A stretch of DNA of 64,000 bases from Sphingobacterium thalpophilum (GCA_945868825.1 CAMBMM010000003.1:62001-126000); one strand, 5' to 3'; shown: positions 34,141 through 43,905, counted from the stretch's first letter. The notes: generated by a model from the sequence alone, not told the origin. Made by a program: numbers and translations.

Positions 34141-35415
34141 ATGAAAAGAGACCACGTTATTTTCGACCTCATTGCTGAGGAACAAAACCGCCAAGAAACC
34201 GGTATTGAATTAATTGCTTCCGAAAACTTTGTAAGCCCACAAGTAATGGAGGCTGCCGGTTCGGTTTTAACCAATAAATATGCTGAAGGCTTGCCCGGAA
34301 AACGCTATTATGGCGGTTGCGAAATAGTAGATGAAGTAGAAGAAATAGCCATTGAACGAGCTAAACAATTGTTTAATGCCGAATGGGTAAATGTGCAGCC
34401 GCACTCGGGTGCTCAAGCCAATGCGGCGGTATTTTTGGCTTTATTAAAACCCGGAGATGCAATTTTGGGCTTCGATTTATCGCACGGAGGGCACTTAACC
34501 CACGGTTCGCCAGTAAATTTTTCAGGGAAATATTTTAAACCGAATTTCTACGGTGTAGAACGTGAAACCGGTTTAATTGATTATAAACAATTAGAAGCAG
34601 TAGCTCGTAAAGAAAAACCGAAAGTGATTATTTGCGGTGCTTCGGCTTACTCCAGAGAATGGGATTACGCCTTTATTCGTAAAGTAGCCGATGAGATAGG
34701 TGCGTTGGTTTTGGCCGATATTTCACATCCATCGGGCTTAATTGCTCGTGGATTGTTAAATGATCCACTTCCGCATTGCCATGTGGTAAGTACCACTACG
34801 CATAAAACTCTTCGTGGGCCACGTGGTGGAATGATTATGATGGGAAAAGATTTCGAAAATCCATTCGGGTTGACGACGCCAAAAGGTGAAATTCGTATGA
34901 TGTCGTCGGTATTAGATGGAGCGGTTTTTCCAGGTACCCAAGGTGGTCCTTTAGAGCACATTATTGCTGCAAAAGCTATTGCTTTTGGGGAGGCTTTGAG
35001 CGAAAGTTACATGAAATACATTCTTCAAGTGAAGAAAAATGCAGCAGCTATGGCCAATGCTTTGGTACAGCGTGATTATCAAATCATATCGGGCGGCACC
35101 GATAATCATTTAATGTTGCTCGATTTGCGCAATAAAAACATTACCGGTAAAGTTGCCGAAGCGGTATTGGGGCAAGCCGGCATTACTGTAAATAAAAACA
35201 TGGTGCCTTACGATGATAAATCGCCTTTTGTTACCTCAGGTATACGTTTGGGTACGGCGGCTATTACTACCCGTGGCTTAATAGAAAAAGATATGGAAAT
35301 CATCGTAGGCTTACTAGACGAAGCCCTTTGCGCACCGGATAATGAAGCAAATTTAAAACGCCTTGCTGCTAAAGTGTCCGATATGATGGGAGCTTACCCC
35401 TTGTACAAAGCCTAA
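34141..35415 (+). CDS. glyA: Serine hydroxymethyltransferase
   Basis: 424 residues. PLP enzyme converting serine and tetrahydrofolate to glycine and methylene-tetrahydrofolate. Visible: [29 protein letters not shown], the PLP-lysine motif [14 protein letters not shown] (K222), [12 protein letters not shown] and the C-terminal small domain ([13 protein letters not shown]). Length is normal. It connects functionally with GcvH (55764), which feeds the same one-carbon pool. Terminator at 35438-35478, inside the 3' end of the convergent comF-like gene. Confidence 0.97.
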   Translation: MKRDHVIFDLIAEEQNRQETGIELIASENFVSPQVMEAAGSVLTNKYAEGLPGKRYYGGCEIVDEVEEIAIERAKQLFNAEWVNVQPHSGAQANAAVFLALLKPGDAILGFDLSHGGHLTHGSPVNFSGKYFKPNFYGVERETGLIDYKQLEAVARKEKPKVIICGASAYSREWDYAFIRKVADEIGALVLADISHPSGLIARGLLNDPLPHCHVVSTTTHKTLRGPRGGMIMMGKDFENPFGLTTPKGEIRMMSSVLDGAVFPGTQGGPLEHIIAAKAIAFGEALSESYMKYILQVKKNAAAMANALVQRDYQIISGGTDNHLMLLDLRNKNITGKVAEAVLGQAGITVNKNMVPYDDKSPFVTSGIRLGTAAITTRGLIEKDMEIIVGLLDEALCAPDNEANLKRLAAKVSDMMGAYPLYKA

Positions 35416-35428
35416 TTACTAGTCAACA

Positions 35429-36127
35429 TTATTCTGCAAAAGCCAGGGCACACACACTTACCTGTACCCTGGCTTTTTCTTGAAGTGTTACTATGCAAGC
35501 CTCTAATGTGGCTCCGGTAGTAATTACATCATCCACGAGTAAAACGTGTTTTCCCTCAAGTTCTTCCGGTGTGGCAACTTCGAAGGCATCTTGCAAATTT
35601 TCGTATCGTGCAAATCTCGATTTTTTTGTTTGCGTTTCAGTAAACAAGGCCCTTTTTAGCACATTATCTAATACCAAACAGCCCAAACTTTTACTTAAGC
35701 CCTCGGCCAGACAAGCACTCTGATTATAACCTCTGCTTTTTAATTTTTTAGGATGTAAGGGTACAGGTATCAGGACATCGGGGCGAATAAATGTGCCCGA
35801 TTTAAGTAATTCTTGCCCATACAATTCGCCCATGCGCACGGCCAATTCTGGTCGCTTATTGTACTTGATGTTATGGAGTAAGTGTTGTACCCTATTCCCT
35901 TTACGGAAATGAAGAAAAGCACCTGCCTGTTTAATGGGCACTCTGCCCCAAAACTGCTTCACCACTTTATTCTCAACATCTTTATGAAAATTCGTTTTAG
36001 GCAAGCTATACAAGCAGGCAAGGCATATTTCTACTTCGCCGGGGTAAAGGTTTTTGCCACAAGCACCACATAATTGAGGGAAAAAGAGCCCGAAAAAATC
36101 GCGAAGAAATGTAGTTAGGATATCCAT
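35429..36127 (-). CDS. ComF family phosphoribosyltransferase-like protein
   Basis: 232 residues from the ATG at 36127; a TTG at 36136 is also in frame. N-terminal zinc ribbon CGACGKNLYPGEVEICLACL (two CxxC pairs), then a PRTase domain with GYNQSACLAEGLS and the PRPP loop VLLVDDVITTGATLEAC. Homologues act in competence (ComFC/GntX); the substrate is unknown. It follows rlmN by about 40 nt on the same strand and is likely co-transcribed. Its last codons contain a strong hairpin that also serves glyA. Confidence 0.9.
   Translation of the reverse strand: MDILTTFLRDFFGLFFPQLCGACGKNLYPGEVEICLACLYSLPKTNFHKDVENKVVKQFWGRVPIKQAGAFLHFRKGNRVQHLLHNIKYNKRPELAVRMGELYGQELLKSGTFIRPDVLIPVPLHPKKLKSRGYNQSACLAEGLSKSLGCLVLDNVLKRALFTETQTKKSRFARYENLQDAFEVATPEELEGKHVLLVDDVITTGATLEACIVTLQEKARVQVSVCALAFAE
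35438..35478. terminator. Terminator of glyA embedded in the comF-like 3' end
   Basis: AAAAGCCAGGG (35438-35448) pairs perfectly with CCCTGGCTTTT (35467-35477) around an 18-nt loop, with more T after. It lies 22 nt past the glyA stop. The whole hairpin is inside the coding end of the comF-like gene on the other strand. Confidence 0.85.
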
Positions 36128-36168
36128 ATTAGCCAATTGTTCTTAGCTAAAAAGGATTTTTGTCGAAA

Positions 36169-37215
36169 TTATTGTTCTTTAATGGCTAATTGTCCGCAAG
36201 CAGCATCAATATCTTTTCCTCTACTGCGACGAATATTGGTAATAATTCCTTGATTTTTTAAGTACTCGGAAAAGGCTTCAATTTTATCCACTTCGGCATT
36301 TTTAAAATCAGCTAAGGATATGGGGTTGTATTCTATGAGGTTTACCTTGCAGGGTACGTGTTTGCAAAAGCGGGCTAATTCTTGCGCATCGCTTAGTTCG
36401 TCGTTAAAGTTGTTAAATACAATGTATTCGTAGGTAACCGGGTTTTTGGTTTTGGCAAAGTAATATTTTAGTGCTTCGGCCAAGGCGCTTAGGCTATTTT
36501 GCTCATTAATGGGCATAATTTCATTGCGTTTTGCATCATTGGCCGCATGTAAAGAGAGGGCCAAATTGCATTTCACCCCGTCATCGCCCAATTTTTTAAT
36601 CATTTTGGCAATACCTGCCGTAGAAAGGGTAATGCGTTTATACGACATGTTTAGCCCATCTTCGGCAGTAATGCGCTCGATAGACCGCAGGACGTTGGCG
36701 TAATTTAATAAGGGTTCGCCCATGCCCATATATACAATATTTGTGAGCGCAAGGTTATATTGTTGCTCGGCTTGCTTGGCAATTAATACCACTTGATCAT
36801 AAATTTCGTCGGCATTTAGGTTGCGCTTTCGGTCCATATAACCTGTAGCACAAAATTTACACGTGAGGCTACAACCTACTTGCGAACTTATACAAGCGGT
36901 CATACGTTCGGTGGTTGGTATGAGCACCCCTTCTACTAAGTGTTCATCGTACAATTTAAAACTATTTTTTATCGTTCTATCTTCACTGAACTGTGACCGA
37001 TGTATTTTAACAGCACGTATCTCAAATCGGTCTTTTAGAGATTCTCTTAACGCTTTTGATAGGTTGCTCATCTCCTCAAAATCCGTGCAGGCTTTTTCCC
37101 AGAGCCATTGATATACTTGCTTGGCCCTAAAGCCAGGCTCACCGAATGCCATTAATTGCGTTTGCAATTCGGCTAGTGTTAGGCTACGGATATCGATACG
37201 TTTGGGTGTTTCCAT
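36169..37215 (-). CDS. rlmN: 23S rRNA (A2503-C2)/tRNA (A37-C2) methyltransferase RlmN
   Basis: 348 residues. Radical SAM enzyme that methylates C2 of A2503 in 23S rRNA and A37 in some tRNAs. Cluster motif CSLTCKFC (C115, C119, C122); second catalytic Cys near the C-terminus in DAACGQ (C340). The N-terminal RlmN domain contains FRAKQVYQWLW, and MGMGEPLLNY and ALSLHAANDAKR are readable. No Cfr features are seen. A TAnnTTTG box lies 7 nt before its ATG. The comF-like gene lies downstream. Confidence 0.96.
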   Translation of the reverse strand: METPKRIDIRSLTLAELQTQLMAFGEPGFRAKQVYQWLWEKACTDFEEMSNLSKALRESLKDRFEIRAVKIHRSQFSEDRTIKNSFKLYDEHLVEGVLIPTTERMTACISSQVGCSLTCKFCATGYMDRKRNLNADEIYDQVVLIAKQAEQQYNLALTNIVYMGMGEPLLNYANVLRSIERITAEDGLNMSYKRITLSTAGIAKMIKKLGDDGVKCNLALSLHAANDAKRNEIMPINEQNSLSALAEALKYYFAKTKNPVTYEYIVFNNFNDELSDAQELARFCKHVPCKVNLIEYNPISLADFKNAEVDKIEAFSEYLKNQGIITNIRRSRGKDIDAACGQLAIKEQ

Positions 37216-37222
37216 GGGTGTA

Positions 37223-37230
37223 CAAACATA
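37223..37230 (-). promoter_or_regulatory. -7 box of rlmN
   Basis: Minus-strand TATGTTTG, a perfect TAnnTTTG, ends 7 nt before the ATG at 37215; the transcript would start at about the ATG. No -33 TTG was found at the right spacing. Confidence 0.42.
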
Positions 37231-37368
37231 TTAATAAAAAAGTTTAACCTTATAAAATCATGCAAATACGTGAAAGAAAACATTTTTATATTATTTTTAC
37301 GCGAATTACTAGTACACACAACTCCCCTTTAATTAGCTACGACCCAAGCAAAGATGGAGTGAACACTT

Positions 37369-38550
37369 ATGAGCATGCTTAAGTATTTCACTGCAGATTA
37401 TGTATTACCAGTTTCATCTGCTCCTTTACCCAAAGGTGTGGTAGTGATGAACGATATTGGAGAAGTAATAGCTCTCTATCCGCACAACCATGCAGAAGTA
37501 ATGGGTAAGCCCCTTCAACAGTTCAAAGGTATTTTGGTTCCGGGTTTTATAAATACCCATTGCCATTTAGAATTGGCGCATTTAAAGGGCCAGCTTAAAA
37601 AGAAAACAGGGCTCATTGAATTTATTAAGGGGGTTGTTTCCTTGCGTGATTTTGATGAAGCTGAAATACATGCAGCCATGCAAAAGGCCGACGATGAGAT
37701 GTATGCAAATGGCATTGTGGCTGTTGGAGATATTTCAAATACCATGATTTCTAAATCGCTTAAAGAAAAAAGCAAAATTTTTTATCACACCTTTATCGAG
37801 CTTATTGGCATCCAACCAGAACGAGCAAAAACTATTTTTGATGCCGGAAAGGAATTGAAGGGAGCTTTTGGTGATCAATCGGTTTCTATTACCCCGCATG
37901 CCCCATATTCGGTAAGTAAAGAATTGGTTCGCTTAATTGAACATTATTGCAAGCATAGGCCAAACTTATTTAGCATACATAACCAAGAGAGCGATGAGGA
38001 GAACGAATTTTATCGGTATAAGACTGGTAAGTTTTTGGATTTGTTCGATTTTTTTAAGCAAGACATTAGTTTTTTAAGGCCCCAAGCCCGAAATTCTTTA
38101 CAACATTTTTTCCCATCTTTTCCGAAAAATCAGCGCATTTTATTGGTTCATAATACGTATACAAGTGCAAAAGATCTCTATTTTGTAAAACGGTTTCCGC
38201 AAGAGGTGTATTGGTGTTTTTGCCCAAAAGCCAATTTATATATTGAAAATAGATTGCCCAAAGTAGATTTGTTTTTACAAGATCATTTTAAGGTTACACT
38301 CGGCACAGACAGTTATGCATCTAACGATAGTTTATGTATTCTTTCCGAAATAAAAACCCTACATGAGCACTTTCCTCACCTGCGATTAACCGATACTATT
38401 AAATGGGCAACACTCAATGGGGCTCAGTACCTAGGGCTAGATAACTGCTTAGGTACCTTAGAAAAAGGTAAACAACCCGGGTTAAATCTGATTATGTATA
38501 CGCACGAACTTTCGTTAACGCCAAGTTCAACTATTAAAAAGCTAGTTTAA
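37369..38550 (+). CDS. Amidohydrolase-family metal-dependent deaminase
   Basis: 393 residues (or 391 from the second ATG). Amidohydrolase superfamily fold of the MtaD/SsnA/chlorohydrolase type: GFINTHCHLELAH holds the HxH metal site (H64, H66); the later ligands are in TPHAPYSVS and SIHNQESDEE, and the Asp in GTDSYASNDS. Likely reactions are deamination of a purine-like or aminodeoxyfutalosine substrate; I cannot choose. The 153 bases before it contain no clear promoter. The next gene follows after 48 nt. Confidence 0.82.
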   Translation: MSMLKYFTADYVLPVSSAPLPKGVVVMNDIGEVIALYPHNHAEVMGKPLQQFKGILVPGFINTHCHLELAHLKGQLKKKTGLIEFIKGVVSLRDFDEAEIHAAMQKADDEMYANGIVAVGDISNTMISKSLKEKSKIFYHTFIELIGIQPERAKTIFDAGKELKGAFGDQSVSITPHAPYSVSKELVRLIEHYCKHRPNLFSIHNQESDEENEFYRYKTGKFLDLFDFFKQDISFLRPQARNSLQHFFPSFPKNQRILLVHNTYTSAKDLYFVKRFPQEVYWCFCPKANLYIENRLPKVDLFLQDHFKVTLGTDSYASNDSLCILSEIKTLHEHFPHLRLTDTIKWATLNGAQYLGLDNCLGTLEKGKQPGLNLIMYTHELSLTPSSTIKKLV

Positions 38551-38558
38551 GCGTATTT

Positions 38559-38566
38559 TAAATTTG
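38559..38566 (+). promoter_or_regulatory. Possible -7 box upstream of the nitronate monooxygenase-like gene
   Basis: TAAATTTG, a perfect TAnnTTTG, lies in the 48-nt gap after the amidohydrolase stop. The predicted start near 38573 leaves a 26-nt leader. No TTG at the usual -33 distance. Confidence 0.35.
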
Positions 38567-38598
38567 GCAGTTTGCTACGAAAGCATCAACTTTACTAG

Positions 38599-39546
38599 GT
38601 GAACACCGTACAAAAACTATTTAACATCCAATACCCCATTGTGCAAGCTGGCATGGTGTGGTGCAGTGGTTGGCGTTTAGCCTCGGCAGTTTCAAATGCT
38701 GGGGGTTTAGGCCTTATTGGTGCCGGATCTATGTACCCCGATGTGTTGCGTGAACATATCCAAAAATGTAAAAAAGCTACCGATAAACCTTTTGGGGTTA
38801 ACATTCCTTTACTCTACCCCAATATGGAAGACTTGGTGAAGGTAATTTTACAAGAGAAAGTAAAAATCGTGTTTAGCTCGGCGGGCAATCCGGCTACGTG
38901 GACTCCATTATTTAAAGAAAACGGTATGACCGTAGCTCATGTAGTATCTAACGTGAAATTTGCGCAAAAAGCTGCAGCTTGTGGGGTAGATGCGGTAGTT
39001 GCCGAAGGTTTTGAGGCTGGAGGACATAATGGGCGTGAGGAAACTACTACACTTTGCTTAATTCCGATGGTGCGTGAGGCCATTGATTTGCCCTTAGTAG
39101 CTGCTGGTGGTATTGCTAGTGGAAAATCGATGTTGGCGGCCATGGCCCTCGGTGCCGATGGTGTACAAGTGGGTTCTCGGTTTGCCGTCGCATCAGAATC
39201 ATCGGCACACGAAAATTTTAAGCAGGCCGTATTAGCTGCTCAAGAAGGCGATACCAAACTCCGCTTAAAATCGCTGGTGCCGGTGCGTTTATTAAAAAAC
39301 GATTTTGCGCTTCGGGTAGCCGAGGCAGAAGACAATGGGGCAAGTCTTGAAGAATTGGAGGATTTGTTGGGACGTGCTAGAGCAAAAAAAGGCATGTTCG
39401 AAGGCGATTTATCTGAAGGGGAACTAGAAATAGGCCAAGTATCGGCCATGTTAGACCGGGTAGAATCGGCAGAGGATATTTTACAAGCTATTTGGCAAGA
39501 ATTTTTAGTAGAAAAAGTTCGTTTATCGCAGCTCGATTTATCTTAA
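38599..39546 (+). CDS. Nitronate monooxygenase / FabK-like flavoprotein
   Basis: 315 residues from a GTG start. FMN TIM-barrel of the NMO/2-nitropropane dioxygenase family: YPIVQAGMVWCSG, SNAGGLGLIGAGS, EGFEAGGHNGREETTT, PLVAAGGIASG and GADGVQVGSRF are the flavin-binding loops. The same fold gives FabK enoyl-ACP reductases, and the EAGGHNG loop occurs in both; sequence alone does not settle the reaction. It is followed by acyP one base after its stop. Confidence 0.8.
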   Translation: MNTVQKLFNIQYPIVQAGMVWCSGWRLASAVSNAGGLGLIGAGSMYPDVLREHIQKCKKATDKPFGVNIPLLYPNMEDLVKVILQEKVKIVFSSAGNPATWTPLFKENGMTVAHVVSNVKFAQKAAACGVDAVVAEGFEAGGHNGREETTTLCLIPMVREAIDLPLVAAGGIASGKSMLAAMALGADGVQVGSRFAVASESSAHENFKQAVLAAQEGDTKLRLKSLVPVRLLKNDFALRVAEAEDNGASLEELEDLLGRARAKKGMFEGDLSEGELEIGQVSAMLDRVESAEDILQAIWQEFLVEKVRLSQLDLS

Positions 39547-39547
39547 A

Positions 39548-39826
39548 ATGAAAAATCTACACATCCATATTAGCGGAAAAGTACAGGGTGTTTTTTTTAG
39601 AGCCAGTACTAAAGCCACTGCCGATTTTTTAGGCGTAAGGGGCTGGGTAAAGAATGTACCCGATGGCGGGGTAGCAATAGAAGCAGAGGGGGATGAATTT
39701 GCCCTTGGCGAATTTTTAAGCTTTTGCAAGCGTGGTCCAGATGATGCGGTGGTAGAAAAAGTAACGATAGATGAAGGCCAATTGAAAAACTATCGTAATT
39801 TTGAATTGCTAAAAAAACCCTCTTAA
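39548..39826 (+). CDS. acyP: Acylphosphatase
   Basis: 92 residues, the standard length. HIHISGKVQGVFFRAST carries the phosphate-binding loop with catalytic Arg18, and GWVKNVPDGGV carries Asn36. It hydrolyses carboxyl-phosphate bonds such as acetyl phosphate. One base separates it from the preceding gene, and 16 nt from the flippase gene, so it probably belongs to an operon spanning these genes. Confidence 0.94.
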   Translation: MKNLHIHISGKVQGVFFRASTKATADFLGVRGWVKNVPDGGVAIEAEGDEFALGEFLSFCKRGPDDAVVEKVTIDEGQLKNYRNFELLKKPS

Positions 39827-39842
39827 ACCAATAACCCGAGTA

Positions 39843-41345
39843 TTGTCAACAGCCAGAAAATTTGCTAGCCAAACCGCTATATATGGAATAAGCACCGTGT
39901 TTTCTAGGGTGCTTAACTTCTTTTTAACTCCCATTTATGTGCGGGTATATCCGGTTAAAGCATACGGTATTTTTACCACCATGTACAGTTGGGCCTCTAT
40001 GCTCAATGCTCTGCTTTCTTTCGGCATGGAAACCACGTTTTTTAGGTATTTAAATAAAGAAGAACACCGAAAAGAGGAGGTTTATCAAAATACGTTTTTC
40101 TTCATTTTTAGTTTGGCCGCCTCCTTTGGCTTATTTGCATTACTTTTTGTGGGCGATATTGCCGCTTGGATGCAACGAGATACAGCGTATAGCAATCCCG
40201 ATTTTGGCCGCTATGTGCAGTACTTCATTTATATCTTAATGCTGGATGCGTTGAGTGTAATTCCATTTGCCAAGCTTAGGGCCGATGGCCGAGCCAAACG
40301 ATATGGCTTGCTTAAATTCTTAAACGTACTGGTTTTTGTATCCCTAAACCTCTTTTTTATTTACGGCATTCCACATATTATTCAAAACCAATTGCCAGGT
40401 GCTCATTTCCTAGTTTCGTGGTTTAGGCCGGGTTGGGTAGGCTACGTATTTCTATCTAATTTATTTGCCAGTGCTTTTGTATTAATGCTACTTACTCCCG
40501 AATTACTTCAATTAAAACTCCGAATAAATTGGCGTATGATTGGCCAAATGCTATCCTACAGCTGGCCGGTTCTCATTGCCAATATCTCCTTTATTATCAA
40601 TGAAAATATTGATAAGATTTTTTTAGGTCGCCTATTGCCAGAGGCTATTAGCCAACAAGAAGTGGGTATTTATGGCGCTTGCTGCAAGTTGGCCATTTTC
40701 TTAAGCATCTTTATTCAGGCTTTTAGGCTAGGGTCGGAACCTTTCTTTTTTAGCCATGCTAAAAATGCTAATGCCAAAGAAACATATGCCCGAATTATGC
40801 ATTATTTTGTGTTAGCGGTTTGCATTATCACCCTTATTTTAGTAGCCAATATAGAGCTGCTTAAGTACTTTATTAAAGGCAATGCCGATGAGCAAGCTCT
40901 GTATTGGACGGGCTTAAAAGTTGTACCTGTATTATTGTTTGCCTATGTGTTTTTAGGCGTGTACATGAATTTATCTATTTGGTATAAACTATCCGACCAA
41001 ACCCGCTATGGCCTGTATATTTCGGGGTTGGGCGCTCTGTTAACCATTGGGCTGAATATTTGGCTCATTCCACACTACAGTTATGTAGCTTCTGCATGGA
41101 TTACATTACTGGCCTACCTCAGTATGTCGGTATTTTCCTATATACTCGGCCAAAAAAATTACCCCATACCTTACCGTTTAAAACGCAATACAGCCTATAT
41201 TTTGTTGGCTATTGTGCTAGTTTGGCTCTCATTTACAGTATTTAACATGAACATTTTTATAGGTAATGGCTTATTGCTAGCCTATATTTTGGTAGTTTAT
41301 TGGTTCGAGCAAAAAGAAGTAAGGGCAATCTTAAAACGTGTATAA
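39843..41345 (+). CDS. Second oligosaccharide flippase (Wzx/MVF type)
   Basis: 500 residues from a TTG start, with about 14 predicted membrane helices. Opening block ASQTAIYGISTVFSRVLNFF is typical of lipopolysaccharide biosynthesis/Wzx proteins; YVRVYPVKAYGIFTTMYS continues the pattern. It precedes dut by three bases; together with the downstream DUF4292 and EnvC-like genes this order recurs in Bacteroidota, so this flippase may be the housekeeping one and the copy at 5007 the accessory one. Confidence 0.85.
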   Translation: MSTARKFASQTAIYGISTVFSRVLNFFLTPIYVRVYPVKAYGIFTTMYSWASMLNALLSFGMETTFFRYLNKEEHRKEEVYQNTFFFIFSLAASFGLFALLFVGDIAAWMQRDTAYSNPDFGRYVQYFIYILMLDALSVIPFAKLRADGRAKRYGLLKFLNVLVFVSLNLFFIYGIPHIIQNQLPGAHFLVSWFRPGWVGYVFLSNLFASAFVLMLLTPELLQLKLRINWRMIGQMLSYSWPVLIANISFIINENIDKIFLGRLLPEAISQQEVGIYGACCKLAIFLSIFIQAFRLGSEPFFFSHAKNANAKETYARIMHYFVLAVCIITLILVANIELLKYFIKGNADEQALYWTGLKVVPVLLFAYVFLGVYMNLSIWYKLSDQTRYGLYISGLGALLTIGLNIWLIPHYSYVASAWITLLAYLSMSVFSYILGQKNYPIPYRLKRNTAYILLAIVLVWLSFTVFNMNIFIGNGLLLAYILVVYWFEQKEVRAILKRV

Positions 41346-41348
41346 GCA

Positions 41349-41783
41349 ATGACGATTAACATCATCAATACCTCTACAAACCCGCTACCTAGCTACGAAA
41401 CTGCTGCATCTGCCGGTATGGATCTAAGAGCTAATCTCGAACAAGAAGTGCTACTAAAACCTATGGAACGCTTATTAATTCCAACGGGCTTGTTTATGGA
41501 AATACCCTTGGGTTTCGAAGCCCAAATAAGACCCAGAAGTGGTTTGGCATTTAAACACGGCATTACCGTTTTAAATAGTCCCGGAACTATAGATGCCGAC
41601 TATCGGGGTGAGCTTAAAATTTTATTAATTAATTTCTCTGCAAGCGATTTTACCATTCAGCATGGCGATAGAATTGCTCAACTGATTATTTCTAAACACG
41701 ATACAGTTGCTTGGTGCGAAGTGAGAGAGCTAGGTGCTACTACCCGAGGTGCTGGTGGTTATGGCCATACCGGTGTTTCTTAA
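41349..41783 (+). CDS. dut: dUTP diphosphatase
   Basis: 144 residues. Homotrimeric dUTPase with its five motifs: AGMDLRA (1), [12 protein letters not shown] (2), [11 protein letters not shown] (3), RIAQLI (4) and the C-terminal [12 protein letters not shown] (5). It cleaves dUTP to dUMP and pyrophosphate. Motif 5 normally reads RGxxGFGSTG; here GYGHTG has an aromatic Tyr in place of Phe and His for Ser, small changes that should preserve the arm. It overlaps nothing but ends 25 nt before the next start. Confidence 0.96.
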   Translation: MTINIINTSTNPLPSYETAASAGMDLRANLEQEVLLKPMERLLIPTGLFMEIPLGFEAQIRPRSGLAFKHGITVLNSPGTIDADYRGELKILLINFSASDFTIQHGDRIAQLIISKHDTVAWCEVRELGATTRGAGGYGHTGVS

Positions 41784-41808
41784 TTTATTTTTTCAGACAT
41801 TTGTGCCC

Positions 41809-42594
41809 ATGATTCTTCGCCCATATCATTTGACCTTGCTGTTTTTATGTAGTGTATTGCTACTTAGTTTGGCCGGATGTTCGGCAAGAAAAAAAGCAAT
41901 TGATGTAGATAAACTAGCAATTCAGCGCAGCAATGCCGAAAAATTAGCGGCCATTGAACAAACTCTAGTACGTTTTGATAGGTTATCTATAAAGTCGAAG
42001 GCTAGCATAAGTTTAGACGGCAACTCGAACGATGTAAGTGTAGCCATCAGAATAGAGAACGATAAAAAAATATGGATCTCTGTAACCGCTATTGCCGGCT
42101 TAGAAGTTGCTCGGATGCTCATCACACCTGATAGTATTAAAATTATCAATCGCTTAGAGAGTGTTTATATAAAAAAACCGTTCAGTTATATACACGATTA
42201 TACCAATCCTCAAGTGAATTTCGGCACACTACAAGCCATGCTAGTTGGCAATATATGGCCCGAAATTTTTAAACAAACACATGAAATAAGCACTAAAGAT
42301 TCCTTAGTACAGCTACTAGGTAATCTGAGCAGCATTCAATACGACATTCGGTTTAACGAAGCCTTGAAAATGAAAAACTTACACTTGCTAGACGCTTCAG
42401 CTAAGCAAGAATTACAGGTTGTTTATACTGATTTTTGGGATGAAGGTGGACAATTACTACCACATGTACTTAAGTTAAGTTCGTTGGTGGGCGCTAAATC
42501 GGTTCAGGCAGAATTAAAATATACCAAAATAGAAAAGGATACCCCGTTGGATTTTCCGTTTAATGTTCCCAAACGATTTTCGGTAAAAAACTAA
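41809..42594 (+). CDS. DUF4292 domain lipoprotein
   Basis: 261 residues from the ATG at 41809. The open frame to 41734 overlaps dut. Lipoprotein signal LTLLFLCSVLLLSLAGC, lipobox LAGC. The body has the LolA/LppX-like DUF4292 features: FDRLSIKSKASISLDGNSN, IRIENDKKIWISVTAIAGLE, VARMLITPDSIKIINRLE and PFNVPKRFSVK at the end. A role in outer-membrane lipid or lipoprotein handling is an inference from the fold. A near-consensus box GACATTTG ends 5 nt before the ATG. Confidence 0.85.
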   Translation: MILRPYHLTLLFLCSVLLLSLAGCSARKKAIDVDKLAIQRSNAEKLAAIEQTLVRFDRLSIKSKASISLDGNSNDVSVAIRIENDKKIWISVTAIAGLEVARMLITPDSIKIINRLESVYIKKPFSYIHDYTNPQVNFGTLQAMLVGNIWPEIFKQTHEISTKDSLVQLLGNLSSIQYDIRFNEALKMKNLHLLDASAKQELQVVYTDFWDEGGQLLPHVLKLSSLVGAKSVQAELKYTKIEKDTPLDFPFNVPKRFSVKN

Positions 42595-42601
42595 TTTTAA
42601 A

Positions 42602-42609
42602 TACATTTG
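42602..42609 (+). promoter_or_regulatory. -7 box of the EnvC-like gene
   Basis: TACATTTG, a perfect TAnnTTTG, ends 4 nt before the ATG at 42614, giving a near-leaderless transcript. The -33 position reads TTC, not TTG. Confidence 0.42.
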
Positions 42610-42613
42610 CGGC

Positions 42614-43876
42614 ATGAAAAGATTTTTTTATCTCTTGTTTTTCTTTTGTATGGCTTTAGGTATGCAGGCGCATGCACAAAGTAGTGCCGACCTAAAGCGA
42701 AAAAAAGAGGCACTAACCAGAGAGATAGAAGAATTAAACCGCACGCTGAATAAAACCTCATCAAGCAAGAAATTATCTTTAAAGCAAATACGAGATTTAA
42801 ATTCTAAAATAAGGCTCCGGGAACAAAAAATTAATACGATCAATTCTGAGATTAATCTATTGGATAATCAGATTAACCAAAATACAAAAACCGTTATTAA
42901 CCTACAATCGCAACTAAATCAGCTTAAGAAAGAATATGCTGGAATGCTACGTTTCGAACAACGAAATCAGAGTGCGTACAGTAAGTTGATGTTTGTATTT
43001 GCTGCAGATAACTTTAATCAAGCCTATAAACGCTTGAAATATTTACAGCAGTTTACGCAATACCGTAAAAAACAAGCGAATTACATTCAAGGAACCCAGC
43101 ACGATTTAAACGTAAAAATTGTGGCGCTCGATCAAAATAAGGAAGAAAAAACGAATCTTTTAAATGATCAACAAAAAGAAAAGCAAACCCTAGGTAAAGA
43201 AAAAAACACCCAAACCAAGGTGCTTAGCGGTTTAACCAAGCAAGAAAAACAGCTTAAGCAAGAGTTGAGCAAAAAACAGCGGGAGTCTATTCAGTTAAAC
43301 AGAGCCTTGCAAGCAGCTGTTGCTCGAGAAATTGAGGCCGAGCGTAAAAAAGCAGAAGCAGCAGCAAAATTAGACGCAGATAAAGCGAAATCAGAAAACA
43401 GAACAGCCACAACCAAGCCGGTGGCAAAGGGTTCGAGTATTTTATCAGCAACTCCCGAATCTGCAAAACTGTCTTCTGACTTTTTAGATAATAGAGGCCG
43501 TTTGCCTTGGCCCGTTGTCAATGGCAACATTACCGAGAGTTTTGGCACGCACAGTTATGGCGCAAATGTTACTATATCTAATAATGGAGTTGATATTCGT
43601 AGCAATCCTGGGGCTACGGTAAGAGCCGTTTTCTCTGGAGAAGTGCGGAGGGTATTTAGTGTAGGCGCCACCTTTGCGGTTATGATACGTCATGGAGAAT
43701 ATTTTACCATTTATTCTAACTTAAAATCTACAAGTGTAGCGGCCGGACAAAAAGTTTCGGTGAAACAAAGCCTAGGTGTGGTAGCCACCGACCCAAGCGA
43801 TGACAGTACCGAAGTACACTTTGAATTGTGGAAAGGGGGCACCCCATTGAACCCTACTGGATGGTTAGCGAATTAA
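42614..43876 (+). CDS. EnvC-like murein hydrolase activator (degenerate LytM)
   Basis: 420 residues. Signal peptide ending in AHAQ. Residues about 25-265 form long coiled coils (KRKKEALTREIEELNRTL is the first part), then a Ser/Ala-rich linker and a LytM/M23-like domain from about 290. The domain keeps the fold but lacks catalytic residues: the first ligand motif HxGxD is NNGVD, the third His region YxH is YSN, and HxH is EVH. This is the pattern of EnvC-type activators, not active endopeptidases. It should sit in the periplasm and activate amidases during division. Confidence 0.83.
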   Translation: MKRFFYLLFFFCMALGMQAHAQSSADLKRKKEALTREIEELNRTLNKTSSSKKLSLKQIRDLNSKIRLREQKINTINSEINLLDNQINQNTKTVINLQSQLNQLKKEYAGMLRFEQRNQSAYSKLMFVFAADNFNQAYKRLKYLQQFTQYRKKQANYIQGTQHDLNVKIVALDQNKEEKTNLLNDQQKEKQTLGKEKNTQTKVLSGLTKQEKQLKQELSKKQRESIQLNRALQAAVAREIEAERKKAEAAAKLDADKAKSENRTATTKPVAKGSSILSATPESAKLSSDFLDNRGRLPWPVVNGNITESFGTHSYGANVTISNNGVDIRSNPGATVRAVFSGEVRRVFSVGATFAVMIRHGEYFTIYSNLKSTSVAAGQKVSVKQSLGVVATDPSDDSTEVHFELWKGGTPLNPTGWLAN

Positions 43877-43905
43877 ATTTAAGATGTCGCCGGTAAAAAA
43901 TGTCG

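Noticed and set aside
5007-41345. The two flippase genes as a recent duplication
   Set aside because: Lengths (440 and 500) and sequence differ throughout; they look like old, separate family members.
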